Origin: Hermatobates lingyangjiaoensis
Lineage: Eukaryota; Arthropoda; Insecta; Hemiptera; Hermatobatidae
Length of the DNA: 64,000 bases
Assembly: GCA_026182355.1 (NCBI GenBank)
Contig: JAPFBL010000068.1
Span: forward strand, 7,725,001 to 7,789,000
Reading direction: 5' to 3'
Under the pieces are notes generated by a model that had not been told where the DNA came from, searched no databases, and worked only from the letters and a program-made list of their open reading frames with translations. Made by a program: the position numbers and the translations under genes. Every line of letters starts with the position of its first letter. The stretch's first letter is position 1. Below, one piece after another: positions 62,620 through 64,000 of this stretch.

Positions 62620-64000
62620 AAAAAATCTGGAGTGGCCTACACTCTACTTTACTATAAGTAACTCAATGTCAAATTTCTTGAGTATATAAAACATAACGTA
62701 TTATTTAAGCATAACATAAATATCTAAATGGGATATAATTATTAGCATTGCATTCGTGTGGTAGTACAGATAGTGATTGAAGGACATATCAATTTATAAG
62801 CTTATTTTTGTACATCACAAATAATTTATTATTTGCAAATAATTTCATTAGTATAACTACAGCAGTAATAACATTTTTGAAAAACAAAAGTGAACATTTC
62901 TTGAAACGAAATATTATCCTACAAGAGAACATGGCTATTGTTCAAATAGCCAGTAGATTTCTTACATCGTTTACTTGACATCCTTCTACATTGAATATTA
63001 ATGTAAAATTTTCAAATTTGAAACAGTAAAATACCCTTTTTTTCTCTGAAAAACATCTTAAACAGCGAAGAAAATGTTGTTTTAAGGTGATTTGTTAATT
63101 AAAGATGTACGATAATTACAGTTATTATTCTTTAAACGAAAGATTTATATTTTGAATTATCTTTTACATTTTTGGTTTTTAACAGAATTATTATACTGGG
63201 AATTTTATGGCTTCTTAGTATTTAATAAGATCATTTTCCATCCCCTTTGTCAAATAACATATATACGAATTTTTTTTTAATGAGTGTTATCATTTACCTG
63301 CACAATATTATTCCTCTTACATCTCTTATAAGTCAATAATATATTTTAATTTTTCCATTAGAAACATCAATTTTATCTCAGTGGATTCGCTCAAAAAATT
63401 TCTAAGTCAATGTAAACAATGTAAAAAAATACAAAAAATTCGACAAGTATAGCAGGTGATCTCCTTAGTCTAGGGTAAACAAAGAGTTTTTATATCGTTA
63501 TTGCTCTTTCCCGTAATTGAAACTTCATGATTTTTTTTTTTATGAATTGCTAATTTTTTGTTCCATTTTTGGTCAAATTTTCATTATTTTTTAACGAGCC
63601 GTTTAGCGTCAAAAAAACATTTTCTGAAAACAGTTATCGTACTGTAACGCCCCTTTAGCGAATGTAATTTTAGAAAAAAATATCTCAACTCATTCTCCAA
63701 ATAATGTTCTATTTATAGGCATAGTTTCATCTTTGTCCGTCAAACAGTATGGCTTGTATCGCTCTCACAAGGTTTGAGATTGAATTATAAGTCAAAATTT
63801 GTACATTTTATTGAAAAAAAAATATTTCCTGTTGTTTTAAAATTCTGAATATATTTTTCGTTTGTTCGATTTGTAACTTCAAAGATAATGTCAAAATTTC
63901 AAAACTCTAGGGTTATCAGTTTAGGAGAAATAAATGTTTTAAAAAAAACGGTTTTTGGCAAAAAAAGTGACTTTCCCATCATGCATAATTCTTCCCAAAC
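62620..64000 (-). repeat. Dispersed repeat, copy D (runs off window)
   Basis: Starts at TGGAGTGGCCTACACTCTAC (inverse of the end of copy A) and is colinear with copy C from about 62855, with matching ATACTGGGAATTTTATGGCT, ACGCCCCTTTAGCGAATGTA and GTGACTTTCCCATCATGCAT. It would lie within an upstream intron of the oxidoreductase gene if that gene extends past 64 kb. Confidence 0.65.

Overview
This is an AT-rich (by eye roughly 30% GC) eukaryotic window, almost certainly from an insect. The clearest evidence is a split gene on the minus strand (14471..47814) whose eight exons join in phase into a 223-residue protein. That protein has a signal peptide and the six-cysteine spacing of an insect odorant-binding protein (OBP), a family known from hexapods. 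Penelope-like elements (PLEs), R1/I-type LINE relics, mariner and pogo/Tigger remnants and a chuvirus-like endogenous glycoprotein all fit an arthropod genome. I cannot name the species.

Layout. 1-5.8 kb: AT-rich DNA with three exons of an unrecognised plus-strand gene; a tandem array of ~335-bp units starts exactly at the first exon's splice donor. 5.8-10.2 kb: a fold-back element, a ~165-bp tandem array interrupted by two copies of a GC-rich insert, and a smaller duplication. 11.6-14.1 kb: a hammerhead-like fold-back, then a broken endogenous viral glycoprotein gene ending in a poly(A) tract, with inverted copies of one ~42-bp sequence on its two sides. 14.4-47.8 kb: the OBP gene. Its exons are short and ordinary, but its introns (up to 17.6 kb) are packed with PLE fragments, palindromes, (TA)n tracts, tRNA-type SINEs, a mariner remnant, a LINE tail and copies of a ~1.6-kb dispersed repeat. 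47.8-48.0 kb: likely OBP 5' UTR and promoter. 48.5-49.1 kb: a LINE relic interrupted by a 193-bp hammerhead-bearing insert with a perfect 13-bp target duplication. 51.6-54.3 kb: a 2.65-kb palindrome of two nearly identical PLE 3' halves. 56.8-57.6 kb: an internally deleted Tigger-type transposon. 58.6-60.1 kb: an R1/I-type LINE relic. 61.6 kb: the last exon of an RTN4IP1-like oxidoreductase on the minus strand.

The most notable theme is a dense population of hammerhead-ribozyme-like motifs (CUGANGA ... stem II ... GAA, then a tiny self-complementary stem III), many in head-to-head pairs inside PLE-derived palindromes. At least five sequence families are present, and several copies can be folded by hand into stem I, II and III. 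PLEs are known to carry hammerheads, so the class is not new. The density, the palindromic pairing, the 193-bp insert in a LINE and the pairing with a viral gene deserve checking.

No rRNA, tRNA gene, CRISPR array or prokaryotic operon was seen. Most short open frames are chance frames in AT-rich or microsatellite DNA. Everything was read by eye, without alignment or database search.
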